From contig CM041198.1 of the NCBI GenBank assembly GCA_023078555.1, forward strand, positions 9,285,836 to 9,349,835: a DNA stretch of 64,000 bases, given 5' to 3'. Source of the DNA: Ulva prolifera. Taxonomy: Eukaryota > Chlorophyta > Ulvophyceae > Ulvales > Ulvaceae. The notes under the pieces were generated by a model. The model saw nothing but the letters and a program-made list of their open reading frames with translations. It ran no database searches and was not told where the DNA came from. Positions 1 through 12,848 of this stretch are shown here, one piece after another (position 1 is the first letter of the stretch; each line of letters begins with the position of its first letter). The position numbers and the translations under genes are program-made.

Positions 1-260
1 GAGACACCACAGCCACCGCCAAAAACATGGAGCAAGGCATAGTTGTTGTTCTCCGTTGTTGCATTCGAGCCTCTTCTTGAGGCCTACCAAAGCATGGGCT
101 GATGTTAGACTGGCATGGGATTGGCAAGCTGCCTGCAATTTACTGTGCTGCTGGCTTACCGTACTTCAGCACCTGTCCTCCGATGTGGCCGATAGCATGG
201 TCACATTGCGAATCGAGTGTCTTCACTGTCACTCAGGTGTCAGTGAACAAGCGCCAGCGA

Positions 261-2190
261 CAAAGCGGTATCGGGTGGCGTGCTTGACATGGTTCGGCGT
301 CCCCTGCAGGAGGCCCAGACCATCGTGCAAGTGGAGCCAGCAGAAGCACACCGAGGCTATTGGTGCACCTGGAATACATCTTTCTTCATGGACGACAGCG
401 GAATCATCTCGGTCCAGGCAAAGACTTGCGGAACTGTGCGCCCTCCTGAACATGTTATCTGATGCGCTCGAGCCTGACCAGACACATGTACACAGGAGCA
501 GGTTGCTATTCGATAATAATTCACGCAGTCATGGTGCCGCAATGGCTCTTTCTGCTGCCGGTGCCGCTTCATAGCCAATGACTATTAAGCCAATGATTGC
601 TTCACTGCCATTGTGGGCTGGTGGGTCAGAGCAAGCAAATGGCCTAGGCCATTCGCGATTCGATTGCCAATCCTATCAGCGGGTGATGGCGACACGTCCT
701 CCACGTGTGAGACCCTGACCGACACATTGTGTTGCTGGGTCAGGGCAATGGTCCAGATCTGGAGGGGCGCGCGAGTATCCATTCATGTGAATTCCTTGGA
801 TTATCTGTGCCAAGTTTGATGCTGTCAACAGCCGTTCGGTGCACAAGCATGTCTCAATCTTGCCGAGTTCGCCCGAGACACGGAAACCCAGGCATTTGTT
901 TTACTGTGGCAACTCCGATGCAGTTGGGATGGAGCCAGGCAGCAAGAATCCGGTACATCCCAGAGGTGCCACAGCATGTCGCTGCCAAGTGGCTTAGCGA
1001 GGAGAGAGCACTGGAAGAGAAGGACTCGGCACAGATCAGGAACGAGAGAAATCGCAATGAGCTGGAGAGGCACACGCTGCAGCTTCGCAAGTCGACACTC
1101 CCAGCGGCATCTATGGGCAGGTGATGACAGGCGATGAAGGGCGGAATTGGTCAGCGCCTTGCTGCAGCCGAGGCTATGCTTGCTACTGATGATGCAACAC
1201 CACAGGTATGCCGCTCTCGAAACCCATCGCAAGACAAGTCCGCCAGGTTCTGCTGACGCCAAGATGAGAGGGGCAGTCATGCAGGAGTGCGTCGACAGTC
1301 TTGAAGCATTGCAGCAGATAGCGAGTGACTTGCAAAAGCGCGCTGTGCAATCTGAAAGGGCCTTGGTTGCTGCAAGTTACGGTCAAGACGGGTCGCACCG
1401 CGCAAATTATCCCCCAAGCAGATCTGCCACCAACGGTCGCAACTACTATCGCCATGTAGTCCCTGGTGGAGGGGCCCCAGCCACTGGCAGCGGCGAACCT
1501 CAGTTGAAGAAAACGAGCATAGCCAATGCACCCAGCCCAGATGAGATGCAGCACATCGTGTCGCAGATTGCAGATGGTTGTGCCTTACTTAATGACTGCG
1601 ATTTGGCGTTGCTGTGTGAGTGCCCCAGTGGCCCTGCAATTGCAACGAGGCTCCGTGAGGTGCTTGAAACTCTAACAGAGATAGCTGAACTCAAAGCAAA
1701 CCTTGTGACTAAAAACAACCTGGGGCATAGCAGGACCAAATCCAGGGAAGCGCCAGCAATGCCTGGCCCGGCAGCAGCCACGGGACATGATCATGATGAC
1801 GAAGCAAATCTGATCGCCAACGACCAGTATGGGGCTATAGGACCTGCGCCACCAGCATGTCTAATGCGTCCGGACAACTTGCAGCGAAGTCGGCAGTTGA
1901 AAAAATGGCCATGCAGACCTGATCGTTGGTGAAAGCCAAGGGGAAGCGGGACCAGTACTCAGAGAACAGCCTGCAAAGTCTGTAAAGGCAGCTGCGACCT
2001 CGCGGGATGCCGCGACAGCAAAGTCACCCTTGGTAAAAGCCAGCACCAGGGTGAAGAAGGAGCGGCGTTCAGAGCAGAGCAGACTGACCCGGCGGCAGAA
2101 ATCTCGGGAGATAGTCAAGATGAACAGATGACGTGCACCAGTCATATCGTTGCATTGTCGAGACAAGCTAGTGCTCAAGTTCGGGACTAG
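261..2190 (+). pseudogene. Copy 1 of an unrecognised multi-exon gene family (broken)
   Basis: I do not recognise the protein. Four blocks match, in order, the minus-strand copy at 53.7-55.3 kb. They are a block near 285-450 (LDMVRRPLQEAQTI), one near 930-1120 (SAQIRNERNRNELERHTLQL), one near 1275-1790 (LLNDCDLALLCECPSGPAI) and a tail near 2129-2190 (MTCTSHIVALSRQ, then stop). The order and the same GTATGC site after block 2 in both copies suggest exons of one gene. The longest open frame is 1147-1932. Copy 1 looks damaged: the frame shifts after block 2 (near 1124), and the block-3 frame stops at 1932 before the conserved tail, which is in another frame. No membrane segment or enzyme motif is visible; the protein is hydrophilic and probably helical. 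It could be a host family or a gene carried by an unrecognised mobile element. Confidence 0.5.
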
Positions 2191-4430
2191 GTACTCCCTG
2201 AACATGCTTTGTCGCAGATGCATCGCACATTGCTGGGCATCGGCTTTGGCAGGGAAAATAGGAGCCATGCCAGAGGCTAGGAACATGCAGGATGTGAGCT
2301 ACACGCTGCTTTGCTGCTGTTTGTATATAGTGCGGGGTAATGCCTCTGATGCCGCCTGGTTGAGCCAATTTGCAAGCTGAGCGTGCTGAGGCGCAGGTGG
2401 CCATCCATGCACATAGAGCCGCCTCTCTGACGGCCTTGGCGCCAGTCCAGTGGTGTAATGCCACTGCATATGTCACGAGCTTGTGCATAAACACAGTAGG
2501 TGGTCTTCGTCGCATAGTCTATGCAATGTGATTGAAGATTAGGTGCAGTTGAGATTGGGCTATGTTGAGTCAGATCATGTACATATTCATCGAAAGTCTT
2601 GTGCCGGGGAAAACTCTGGAATCTCAGTCTGGGCCTGCGCTATGACGTACTAGCCTTGCTTTAAATCGCTTTGTCAACACTGAATGTGGAAATTTAAAGC
2701 CGGCTGTGCGGAAGCACTGTGGCTAGGTGACACATGCGGATGCCCCTGCCCTCATCACAACAAAGCTGCAAGTGTTTGTGACAGCGTTGCAGATCTGTGA
2801 CACTGCAGCAAGATCCCCACAACTGTCATGAATGCTTGGCATGTATTCTGGGGGTACTAGGATCATGCGGGCAAGCAGCATGCCGTTGCCTTGATCATTT
2901 CATTCACCCAATTGACAGAGATTGTCAACTGTGATGCCTCAAGAACAAGACTAGACATCAACATTGGTGTGCTCAATCTTTTGTCGTAGCCACGCACATT
3001 ACGCTGTTATCATGAGACTGGCATACGCTACGCTGAGTACACTTCTAGACTTCGTGCAGGCGATCGTAAAGCGCCAAGTGCAGCTCTAATGTAATGCTTC
3101 AACAACAGAATTGCTGCAGTGAGGCCATTTTGAGAGTACGATTCTGCTGCTCTTCATTTGGTGCCGTACATGTACTGAAGACACCATGTTGAGGATCCAT
3201 CCATCTCTACCAGAACAGTGCAGCAACACGGGCCATACCTACGTAGGTATACCATCCTCTGACCGTGTATAGGCACCACGCGAGGAGCTCCAGTCGTCAC
3301 AATTGTTTAAAGGTCAAGCCTTCTTGCCCTATAGCAATGTGGTTAGGTTGCTCCGCTGTGAGAGGATCTTTTCATATGTCAGAGTGATCAGATGCCGCGA
3401 CCATGGAGGCCCATCATGGCCTGCAGGCCCATCACGGCCATTGCTGCCGTGTGGGTTTGGCTGCGTCACAGGGCAAGCAACAGTCACGCCCCTGAACAGC
3501 GGGGTCGCCTCACCCACGTTCTGGGTAGCAGTAACACAGTCCTTCCTGCACACCGTTCAGTGATTCAAATCCGCAGAAAGCGGCCGTTCATGTACGAGGA
3601 AGCAGTTCGCAGCAGTCATACACTTCCGGTGCCATTTCCTTTGACAGGCAGCTGTTGAAAACGTGAAGCTCACCATGTGGACTCCATTGTGGACTCCAGA
3701 GGTCTGACAGGCCGAGTGCATTTGTAAGTACATACGTTGTACGGCAGCCTTCACCCATTGCCTTCACCCACCGCCATGGACTCAACAGTCCATATGTTGG
3801 ACACCCAACAGCAGTCCATGTTGGACACCCAAGTGGCCTGGCCAGCATGGACACTCTCTTAGATATTCAGTAATGCGATGTCATGCTGGACCCTGGTCTC
3901 ATCGGTTCAGAGGGCCGGCGAGACCACCGAGGCGTCGAAGTATTCTGGAGTCGAACATGTGCTCCAGGGCTTGGCCAAGCTTGGTGAGGCATGGCTCAGC
4001 TCCCTCGGTCCTTTTGACTGCACTTTTGCACAGGTGTTACGTCAGCATGTCTCCAGTTTGTGAAAATAGGAGCAACATCCCGACGATTCAGTTTCACGTA
4101 CCAGGTGTAGCATATTCTGGCAAAGTTTTGCAAAGGACTGGCTAAAAGCGTCCGACAGCTGCGTACAAAACCGTTTGTGTCTGACCAACAACAAGTCATC
4201 CATTTTACCAGTAGTTGTGTGACGTGCTGAGGGCAGAAAAGCGGCATGCAAGTCTGCTCGAGTTGTCCGGCAACTTGCCTCGGCGATGCCGATAAACACG
4301 GTGATGTCCCTGACGCTGTATCTCAAGAGATAATGACATTACCGTCAGCCGTCCATCTCTACGCTGCGGACGTCCATGCTTCGAAGCACGCGTAACGCGG
4401 CATCGATCAAAGAAGCGAAACGATTTCTGA
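2191..4430. other. No recognisable gene
   Basis: No open frame here has a recognisable domain or a splice-compatible neighbour. Short frames of 60-120 codons occur on both strands without supporting motifs. The stretch ends at the CAA that precedes the CACTA element. Confidence 0.5.
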
Positions 4431-4433
4431 CAA

Positions 4434-4455
4434 CACTACAGGATGGTGGGTAGGC
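4434..4455 (+). repeat. Left terminal inverted repeat of the CACTA element
   Basis: The end starts CACTACAGGATGGT and pairs with the right end at 17336-17357 with one inserted A and a few mismatches. The 3 bases before it (CAA) repeat after the right end. Confidence 0.85.
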
Positions 4456-5306
4456 GATGCTGTAACATTATCAGTGACCCATTTCCGGCTGAACAGTAGA
4501 CAAACAGTGTCCAGATGTGTATGAACTGTATGGCGATCGACGCAGGAGTGGCCGAGTGCTGTACACCTAACGTGCTGTCTGACAGGGATGTGAAGGGTAG
4601 TGTTGCACGGCCGACGCGCTGCGATTGTAGAGAATGTACACTTCTGTGCGACGAGTGCGCGAGCTGTCCATGCAATCGTGTGAAATGTTCACGAGTACCT
4701 AGGTGATGTGCACCTCGGCCTGCATCATGCAGTGCACGTGAACCGGCAAGATGCGCTCGTCGTGAACATTCCTCGCGTGGCGTGTTCACGTCCTTAAAAA
4801 TCGGCACATTACTGACACTGTTTCACCAATGATGTACTCGTCAGGCGTAAGCTACGAGTGCTGTTATACCACGATGATGTACAGTTGGTGCACACGACAT
4901 ACGATGGCAGATACCCGGTCATGTGGCCTGTGTATAGACTGCATCTGCGTTACATCATCTCCTATTGTCCGGGAAATAGTTATTGTCGATACTATCATGC
5001 CCATCTGGCCCTTGTGTCCGTGCCGTCGCACTGGAAATTGCTGAAATACCGAAGCAGCCACAGGTAGGCTGTACACGTAGCAGCTACCGCTGGCCAACGC
5101 CGGCTGAGCCATGGCTCAGGCGGTGCAGTTGGCGTCAATAAAGATAATAAGGAAAAATGCCGCCATTCGTGCACCATCACCCTCTGCCTCGTGATCCCAG
5201 CAACCAGTGCTGGAGTGTACCTTCTCCTTTGCAGTATCTCCCGGAAACAGGTAAAGGCCCCGCCAGCTCGGCAGCACACTTCAATTATCCCATTGAGTCA
5301 CTATAG
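4456..5306. repeat. Left subterminal region of the CACTA element
   Basis: This stretch holds no convincing gene. It carries several copies of GTTCAC or its complement GTGAAC, for example in ATGTTCACGAG, GCACGTGAACC, CGTGAACATTCC and GTGTTCACGTCC between about 4680 and 4795. GTGCGTGAACAGTGCGCG recurs near the right end at about 17274. Scattered short motifs of this kind are where CACTA proteins usually bind. That these are the binding sites is inference. Confidence 0.4.
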
Positions 5307-7915
5307 CTAGATGTTCTGGTGCTCCTCACAGTAGGCCATCCTTTGCTCCATTAGTTCCATCTTGGTTTCCTGCAGCTCCGCCACACGGCTTATTATCCCC
5401 TATAATCATTTTGATCTGAAGAACACATTGCAAACGTAGGCTGAGCCACACCTTCAGTTTCCCGACTGTGTCCTGTGCGGTCCGCATTTTGGGCTTGACA
5501 TTGTTGCGCTTGCCAGCACAGCCCTGCTTGCATTCTTCAATCACTGCTTCTTGCTCGTCGATCTTGCTCTGAATTGATGTCAGTTCCTTGGCCAGGCGAG
5601 CCATTTCACTCTTCAGGAATTCCTTACGGTCAACGACGGGGTGGCTTGTGGAGCTGATCTGCAGCTGTGCAGGCTGAGTATGGGTTGGACAAGCTGTGTG
5701 CGGTGCAGATAACTGAGTATTAGGCAATGCTGAGTTGGTGCATACATGCACATAGCAGTCTAGTGGAGATCTGACCGCACCTGGCCATCAGGGGAAGGAA
5801 GTGTCCCATCTCCATTTGCCTCCTTGTCGCTCAAAGGTAGGCCCATCAGGTCTACATCGTCGATGCCTATCATCGCCAACATATCATCCACAGCTGCACT
5901 GTCAGCGGCCACGGATGGCACCACTAATGCGTTGTGTGTCTGGTCTTTCTCCGCTGCCTGGGTCGGCAACTGTGCACAGAACATTGCAGGGGAGACATAC
6001 GGGGTCTGATGTCCATGACCAGTGACTTGCATGACCTGCTATTAGCAGACACAATCAGTTCTTGAACGGGGCAGGCAGTACAATCGTACCGCCCATGACA
6101 TGCTGGCACCCCGTGCCTGTGCAGGTATTAGAAGTCGAGAGCATGTTACCTCTGAAACGGCGCTGTGACCCCCCTCGCCGTGAGTGCCCACATCAAACTC
6201 GGAGGCCAATTTGCTAGGAGGGCGCCATTCCGTAGATGCACCGACGCCAGCAACCGGGTCGGGTTCTGGTCTCTTCCTGCCGACCTCAGGAGGTGGTAAG
6301 TATCTCAGGTTGGCCGTCTCTGGGGTCAATCCCATGTATCTCAGCCTCTCTGGTATGTTCCTCTCCGTGGCGATACATCTCTTGTTGCCGTGCATGACCT
6401 GAACATGTACGAGCTATCAGATATTGGGCTGCCAACAACTGCGAGCAGCATCTATCAGTCTCAATTTGGCTGCTAGTACACAGACTTCGATGATGCCATT
6501 TGCACAAGCGATTGCCTGCACTTGACACCATCGTACCTGCTTCAGGTTGCCAGCTACACCCGGGGGAAGCTGCAGGGGGATGGCTCGGGCGATGGGGTCA
6601 GGTTCAAGATGATCTTTCTCTGGTGTCTGACCTGTTCTCTCGAGGTTGGACACATTGCTATCCTTAGCAGTGATCTCCCATTTGGGCTCGAACTTGTACT
6701 TAGGTTCATCAGGCTGCCACGGAGGATAGTGGCCGTCATCAAAGGCCCACTCCAGCCTTGTCTTCTGTACATGGCCAGCCACTGCGGCTGTACCACCATC
6801 GTGCCTGACCTGTAACGCACGCATCCCATCAATATCAGCACATGACCCATTCGCACAATCCAATTGAACAGGCTCTAGAGCACGTGCCAGCTTTCTGTCA
6901 AACTGCATGGAAAGTTCCATTAAGGATTTCCCTGGTCCTTTTGCCTCGTGTGTTGCCGCGGGATTAGCTCGCAGTGCTGCTGCGAATTTGCGGATGTTGA
7001 CATTGTTATTGCCCATGCGTCCGTTGACCGCAGTCCTGCACAGTGCATTGTGTTGAACCATCCGGAGGAAGCAGGTTCCGGTCACAGTGAGGGCAACAGT
7101 ACCTGCTACCAACAAGCTTTGTATACCCCATCATCATCTGTTCCCACGCCTGTGTCAGATTATGAATTTTGCGTCCGGCCTCCTTCTCTTTGTCTGTCTC
7201 CCCATTCTCCATTGCCTATGTCAGTATAGCAGACAACTTAGCACATGCACTTCCTATATAGGATATATCGACCACATGCACTTGCAATCGGGGTGGGTGT
7301 GCGCACCTCTTTTGCAAACTCTACCATTCCTTCAACGGGCGTCACCTGAAGCCAGCAGCCGTCTGGCGTAATCGTGTCGTCAAGTACCTTTTTCGCCTTG
7401 GCGCTCTTGTTATACCCCTCGGGTAGTGCTTTCAATGTCTCCCGGATCTTCGCGCACATGAAGATACCACCCTTCAGTTTAGCAACTTTGGAGTCCACGT
7501 TCCTTGCAGTCGTACCGTCGCTGACGCATGACCGACTGCCGCCATGATCGAACGTGCTCGTTGCAGCCGGAGGTGGCCCCGTCAAACTCGAAACCGCCCA
7601 GACCTTGCCAGGCAGCTCTGGCGTTACGGGTGCGGCTCCCTCGGGTAATGCTACAGTGTCACACAACAACTCCAATAAATCAGCGCCTGTGTAAATGGCT
7701 CCGGTCGCGCCTGTAGACTTTGATCCCGTGGGCGTCACTCTGAACTTGTGCCGTTTCCATTCGGACCCATCGGTGTCGTGGGATACAGTGATGCCACAAT
7801 TAACTAGCAACGTGAGCATGAACGAATTTTGATCGCGCGGTTTGGTATGACACTTGCTGAAAACCTGCTGCGATTTGCCGTCAACATTGTTGCATTTCAA
7901 AAGCACATTTGCCAT
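5307..7915 (-). CDS. Divergent 8-exon gene in the CACTA element, 651-aa protein of unknown function
   Basis: I read eight exons that join in frame at GT-AG sites: 7915-7307, 7215-7103, 7035-6810, 6764-6537, 6398-6150, 6035-5781, 5664-5452 and 5369-5307 (stop TAG). The coding length is 1956 nt, 651 aa, with no internal stop. The start is the ATG at 7915 (MANVLLKCNN). I recognise no enzyme domain. The N-terminal 200 residues (exon 1) are mixed alpha/beta-like; the middle is charged and Pro-rich; the last 80 residues form a likely coiled coil (KEFLKSEMARLAKELTSIQS onward, ending in MEQRMAYCEEHQNI). The gene runs head-to-head with the transposase across 372 bp and lies inside the same TIRs. It is therefore probably the element's second protein, playing a part like the DNA-binding TNPA of plant En/Spm. 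That role is inferred from position only. Confidence 0.65.
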
Positions 7916-8287
7916 GATACCTACGCCGATGAAAAGTTTCCTTGAACTGGGTTGTGGGACAGTGAGCGGTGGCAGTTGATCGGTGGTAATGTGTACCTGC
8001 GGGATCAGTGAACGTAGCTGACGGTTCGAATGCGGGACCGTGTTTGTGGCGACTAGTGACTGAAGCCTCTAGTCGCCACGACCAGCTTTGATGAAGTTGC
8101 TGGACTGTGGGCCAAAGATGCAAGGCGAGTGCTCTGTCGTGCGAATCACGGATCGGGTGAGAGAGATGATATTATAATTAGCCTCTTGGTGATTGGAAGC
8201 GTTTGATATGGAGCACAGTGGAGCCAGTATAATTGCGTTTTACGATTAATCGCCGCTCACACCACCTGCATCCGCAACCGTTCAAGT
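7916..8287. promoter_or_regulatory. Shared 372-bp region between the two divergent CACTA genes
   Basis: The start codons of the minus-strand gene (7915) and the transposase (8288) face away from each other across this stretch, so both promoters should lie here. An AT-rich patch (GATATTATAATTAG, about 8167-8180) could serve the plus-strand gene. A near-inverted pair, GTGGCGACTAG and CTAGTCGCCAC, sits at about 8047-8080. Nothing else is diagnostic. Confidence 0.4.
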
Positions 8288-11200
8288 ATGCAGGCCCATC
8301 ACGTAGCGACGGAGCCCATGGCGAAACGTGTTAGGAGGACAAAGGCTGACATGGAGCTCAGTCTTGCGCAGAAAGGTATTTACAGTGACCCTGACGCAAA
8401 TGGTGCTGAGAGGTACAGATGCAAGCACTGTCACACTCCTTTCGCGCCCTCTAGCAGAGCTCATGCAACGCGGCACGAGTGCCCAGCTGCCCCGGGTGTG
8501 GCCTAGCATACTGACACCGACGTAGGCGGTCCATTTGCCGGCTGCGACACGAGGCTGCCCTTGGGGGCATCTCTGCAAGACGAGCCTGCTGCTGCAGCTG
8601 GCTCCGGCTCACCAGAGGCATACACGTACAGCATGCCAGAATGCACGGAAGATTGGGCGCTAGGCACTGAGGCAGATGCACCTGTGTATTACACAGCTGA
8701 AGAGGCCGATTTAATCGCTATGGCAAGGGCGACTGCCTTCAATGCTGCCTATGAGGTGTGACACCCCGATCCCGCAGCTGAGTGGCACAAGTCCATGCGA
8801 GAGCAGTACATCAGAGAGGCACCTCTCTAACACCGGTGCATATGCATGACCGAGTGGGCATGGACGCATGTCGCTACGACTGTGTTGTTGCAGGAGTTGA
8901 TCAGAGATGATGACTGGAGAGCCCGAGGCGGACTAGAGGACCTGGATGAGGAAGACGAGGATGACATCGCCCCTCGGCCAGATGGCGATCGTGGCCCACT
9001 ACCGGGTCAAGTGCTCGCTGAGGCCGCAGCCGAACAGGGTGTGTATGCACCTAGGCCCATCGGTGTCCATCTGGCTCCGGCGCAACGGCGGTTGCTGGAA
9101 GTCCATGCTGCACAACAGGGTTGTCGACCGCCTAAAAAGGGGACCGGAGCATGGTTGTGTGCCCACCGAGGGGATCCCATCACACCGGGGCACGCCGTCA
9201 CCGTTGTGCAGGCCTGTTACTGGTTGGCGACGATGAAGAACGATCACAGGGTCACAGACACAGTTATTGATCAGTACTGTGCGATGATGCACCACCTGAT
9301 CCTGCCGCCTGACAATTTGTACCCAGCATCATATCACATGGTGAAGGCGGTATTGGACGTGGAATCAAGTACCACATGTACTAAGCACATATGTGACAAG
9401 TGTTGGACTGTGTTTCCACCACTTGATCCGGCTCAGTATCCCGGGAACGCAGATGCAGTGTGTGCTGCTGAAGGATGTGGCAACCGGCGTTTTGACGTTT
9501 CTGAAACTGGTGGGGTGTTCCCCAAGCGGAATATTTACTACTTTGATGTACGGGCAACGGTACTGGACCTTCTGGATCCAGTATTGGAAGACCTCGATGC
9601 ATACCGTGAGCAGCGAAAACAGGCCTACCAAGACCCTGCATCTTTTTTGAGCAGCCCCGCCGGACAGCACGTGGACGCCGCTATAGGCCACAAGCTCAGC
9701 AACCCCTCCGTTGAGGAGAATGAAATTGTGATTCCGTTTTCAGTGGGTACGGTGCACCTGACCTGGCCAGTAATACGGCATGTAGCTATAGTTGCAATTG
9801 ATGTCTAGCTCTAGCAAAAGTGTGACAATGCCACCGGTTCCTGCAGGGGGGGATGGTGTCCAGATCTACACCAACAAAGTGTACGGTACGTTGGCTTGTG
9901 GGCTGAAGTTGACTGATGCACCAGAGGGTTTGCAAGCCAAGAATATAACATGGTCCCCGGTGTGCATCGTCCAAGGACCAACAGAGCCTGGGTCTTACCA
10001 TGATGTCATGGCCCCCATCATAGAATTCTTTGAAAAACATGATCCAGGTGTGGTGTTGCTGTACATGCCTACTGACTTCAACGACATTCCACTCCTGTTG
10101 ATCAGTCTCTCACACTGAATCAACCTACAGGCCGACCAGGTTCCACACCTCTCCTGGTCGATGTTGGCGGGCCACAGCTGCTGAAAGTGTGGCCGGTTCT
10201 TGTGTGTGCACAGGGAGACATCCCGTTCATGACCAAGTTAACAGGCGGCTTGCATCATACCGGGCCGAATGCCTGCTTTGCGTGTGCGATGTCGGGGGCC
10301 CACAACCACGAAGCCAACACTGTCCGGTACGTTGCTGTGTAGACTGGAAGGCGGATATTCCAGATCCAGGCGCGTGCCGGGGCTACACTTGAAACCCCAC
10401 CTGGTGTATCTGCAGATACAGCTGCCGTATGTATGCAGGTGGCTGGGGTTTGATGCTGGAATGGTACAGAGGGTCCCATGTTATGCCGCAGCCGGCCAGT
10501 GTGCACCAATGGCAGGTCAGACGTTGCATCCACATGAATTGGCTGCTGTTGACAACTCTGGGGACCATCCTCGCGTACCACTAGGTTACCTCCAGAAGGA
10601 TGATGGGCGTTACCTTGCGAGGACTGCCTTCACTGATCCCATCGATGTCGCCTCAAGTACCTGGCTGACAGACAATGTGCTGAAGCTAAGCGACCTTGAA
10701 ATCAAGATGCGCGGTTAGGTTAGACTTAGATGGTCGGTAGGTAGATGGTTAGAAAGGCAAAACTCTATCAAGACCAGGTGTGCACCCATCACTGGAAGCA
10801 GTCGAAAAGAAGGATCAGACCCAGCGGGAGGACTGGGCCAACCAGATGCAGAAGGAGCTCGGAGCTCGTAAAGAACCGATGTTCCAGAGCCTCTCGTACG
10901 TGAAGTATGACTCTTGCTGTCCGGACTGTCTTACAGAATCTGTACCTGTTTCCTGCAAGGTCGTGCAGTATACTGACTGCTTAATCTTAAGTGTGCAGCC
11001 CGTGTCATTTCTTTCGATACGGGATTGCGCACATCTTCTTGCTGGGCATCCTCAAGGATTCTTCTGGCGCATGTGGCTGAGGCAGGTGTCTTCTGGAGGA
11101 CATGTTCTCCCGACTTACATCCGGCAACACATCTCAAAAAGGGATCTGAAATTCTGGTGACAGAGTTGTTTGGCAAGCCGTACACCGACTTGATTCGGTG

Positions 11201-12803
11201 GGTCTCCAGCCAACTCTGTCGGGGGTCTCGACATGCAGCTTCATGTGCAGCAATCGTTGCTGTTGCACAGCGTGCCCCACAGTGTGTCAATGAACTCTAC
11301 TGCTTGCTGCTGGTGCAGGTACAGAGGACTGTGGATGATGGAGGAATGGCTGGCATTCACAGAGACATTCCTCCATGTTCCTGCCTCCACGACCGTACCG
11401 TGGAAACGAGAGCATCTCGGGCCTGTGAAGAAGCTTTCGACGAGCAGTGGACACTGCTGCGGTCCTCGTCTTTATTTCATGAAGTGGCACGATGGGCAAC
11501 ACACCGAAGAGCGAATATTGCAGGCACAGAAAGATCTGTTGGAGTATGGGAGAATTGTAGAGAGGTCCGCACGCTGCAGTTTGTACTTGCTTGGGCAAAC
11601 AGACGGCTGCTGTGGCAACAGCTGCGTATGCGTATTGCAGACTTGGTAAGCTTGTGTGACAGCCGCGGCCGTCTCTACAGCAATTTGCCAACATGTTCGA
11701 GAATGCAGGCGTACGGGGGCAGATTTTTGACGACATACAAGCTGCATCTTGCTGCCATGCACCTGGCAGACCAGGTTCGGGCATGTGGGCCTGGCTATAC
11801 GTGGTCAGAGTTCTGGGTGGAACGCATGGTTCAGCTCGTAAAGCGAATGGTGAAGTACCGCAGTACCGCCTACCCTGAACTGCTGTTTGTGCACGATTGG
11901 CTACTGACCCTAGCATGCCGCCGGGTGAAGTTGACTCCAGACGGGTGTCAGTGTGTGTCTTTAGCTGAAGCGCTGCGGGCCGTCAAGAGACGTCGCCAGT
12001 GTTCCCGTGACATGCCCCTCCCAGACCAGGCGCTGCTACTGGGAGCACCCAAGAAGGTAGATGCCGGGGAAAAGGGAGAGGTGCTGTGGAGCCCCACCCC
12101 GGGTGCTTCTGGGGATGCTCATCTGATGAAGGGATTGCCTCTGCTCCTCTTTGAAGACACGACCCTCCTACAGGACGGGTGGCCAGTGTTCAAAGACGCC
12201 GATGCTGCTGAAAGAGAGGGCCTCATTCTGCATGAACTGGGGTTGGAAGGCCCCCTTGGTGCGGGCAAGGCTGGAGTTCAGGTGGAGTTGCAGAAGTTCA
12301 CCCGGGCTGACCTTCCAATCGGGGATACAATGAGCAGTGTGCAGTGCAAAACGCAGACCAGGAAGAACAATCAGTGGTTCCTGATCCGATATAGTGTAGC
12401 TTATGCAGACGGGCGCACCGAAATGAAGGTGTATGTAGGGCAGTTTTTGTACTTTGTGCGTGCAACTTTCATGAGTAGTATGCTGCCGGAGGGGGCATAT
12501 CGTCCGGGCTGCGATCGGCAGCACCCAGCTGATTTGCGGCTGGGGGTGGCTAACCTGTACACAAGTGTGGACCAGCATGGTCCGGGAGTTCGGCCTGCAG
12601 ACCCGGGTATTTGCCGGCTGCACGAATTTGTGAAAGTTGACAAGTTGGACCCCTCCAAACCTGGCACCCGGTTTGAGGGGGTGTTTGTGCTAGATCTTAG
12701 GTCAATCGACTCGCAGGCAGTACCGACACGCGAGAGAAATGACACAAGGTTCTTTTGTGTTTCTGCAAAACTGTCAAGTAGGTATGCCGGTGTAAAGCGA
12801 TAG
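8288..12803 (+). CDS. tnp2-type CACTA transposase (spliced)
   Basis: This should be the DDE-class transposase that cuts the element at its CACTA ends. Exons that join in frame are 8288-8495, 8526-8755, 8894-9746, 9847-10047 and 10131-10326. Later exons run through open frames at about 10439-10718, 10780-11160 and 11160-12803 (stop), but I could not settle their borders. Exon 1 has a zinc-finger-like CxxC...H..HxC stretch (CKHCHTPFAP). Exon 3 has a Cys-rich knot (CDKCW...CAAEGCG) followed by YYFDVRATVLDLL. Exons 3-5 carry tnp2 hallmarks: DGVQIY, VQGPTEPGSYHDVMAPIIEF, then GGLHHTGPNACFACAMSG. Farther on are HVLPTYIRQHISKRDLKFW and FWVERMVQLVKRMVKYRST, where this family has a conserved helical block. 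The placement between CACTA TIRs supports the call. Whether the 3-prime half is fully intact is uncertain. Confidence 0.75.
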
Positions 12804-12848
12804 GTGCAGGGTGGCTGTTGCTTTGTGCCGAGAATCAGGTCTGGTAAT

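Noticed and set aside
7006..7102. Cys-rich frame on the minus strand (CCPHCDRN...CTVQDC) resembling a zinc finger
   Set aside because: It lies largely in the 67-bp intron between exons 2 and 3 of the minus-strand CACTA gene; splicing it out keeps the frame in phase with all other exons, while keeping it leads to an early stop.
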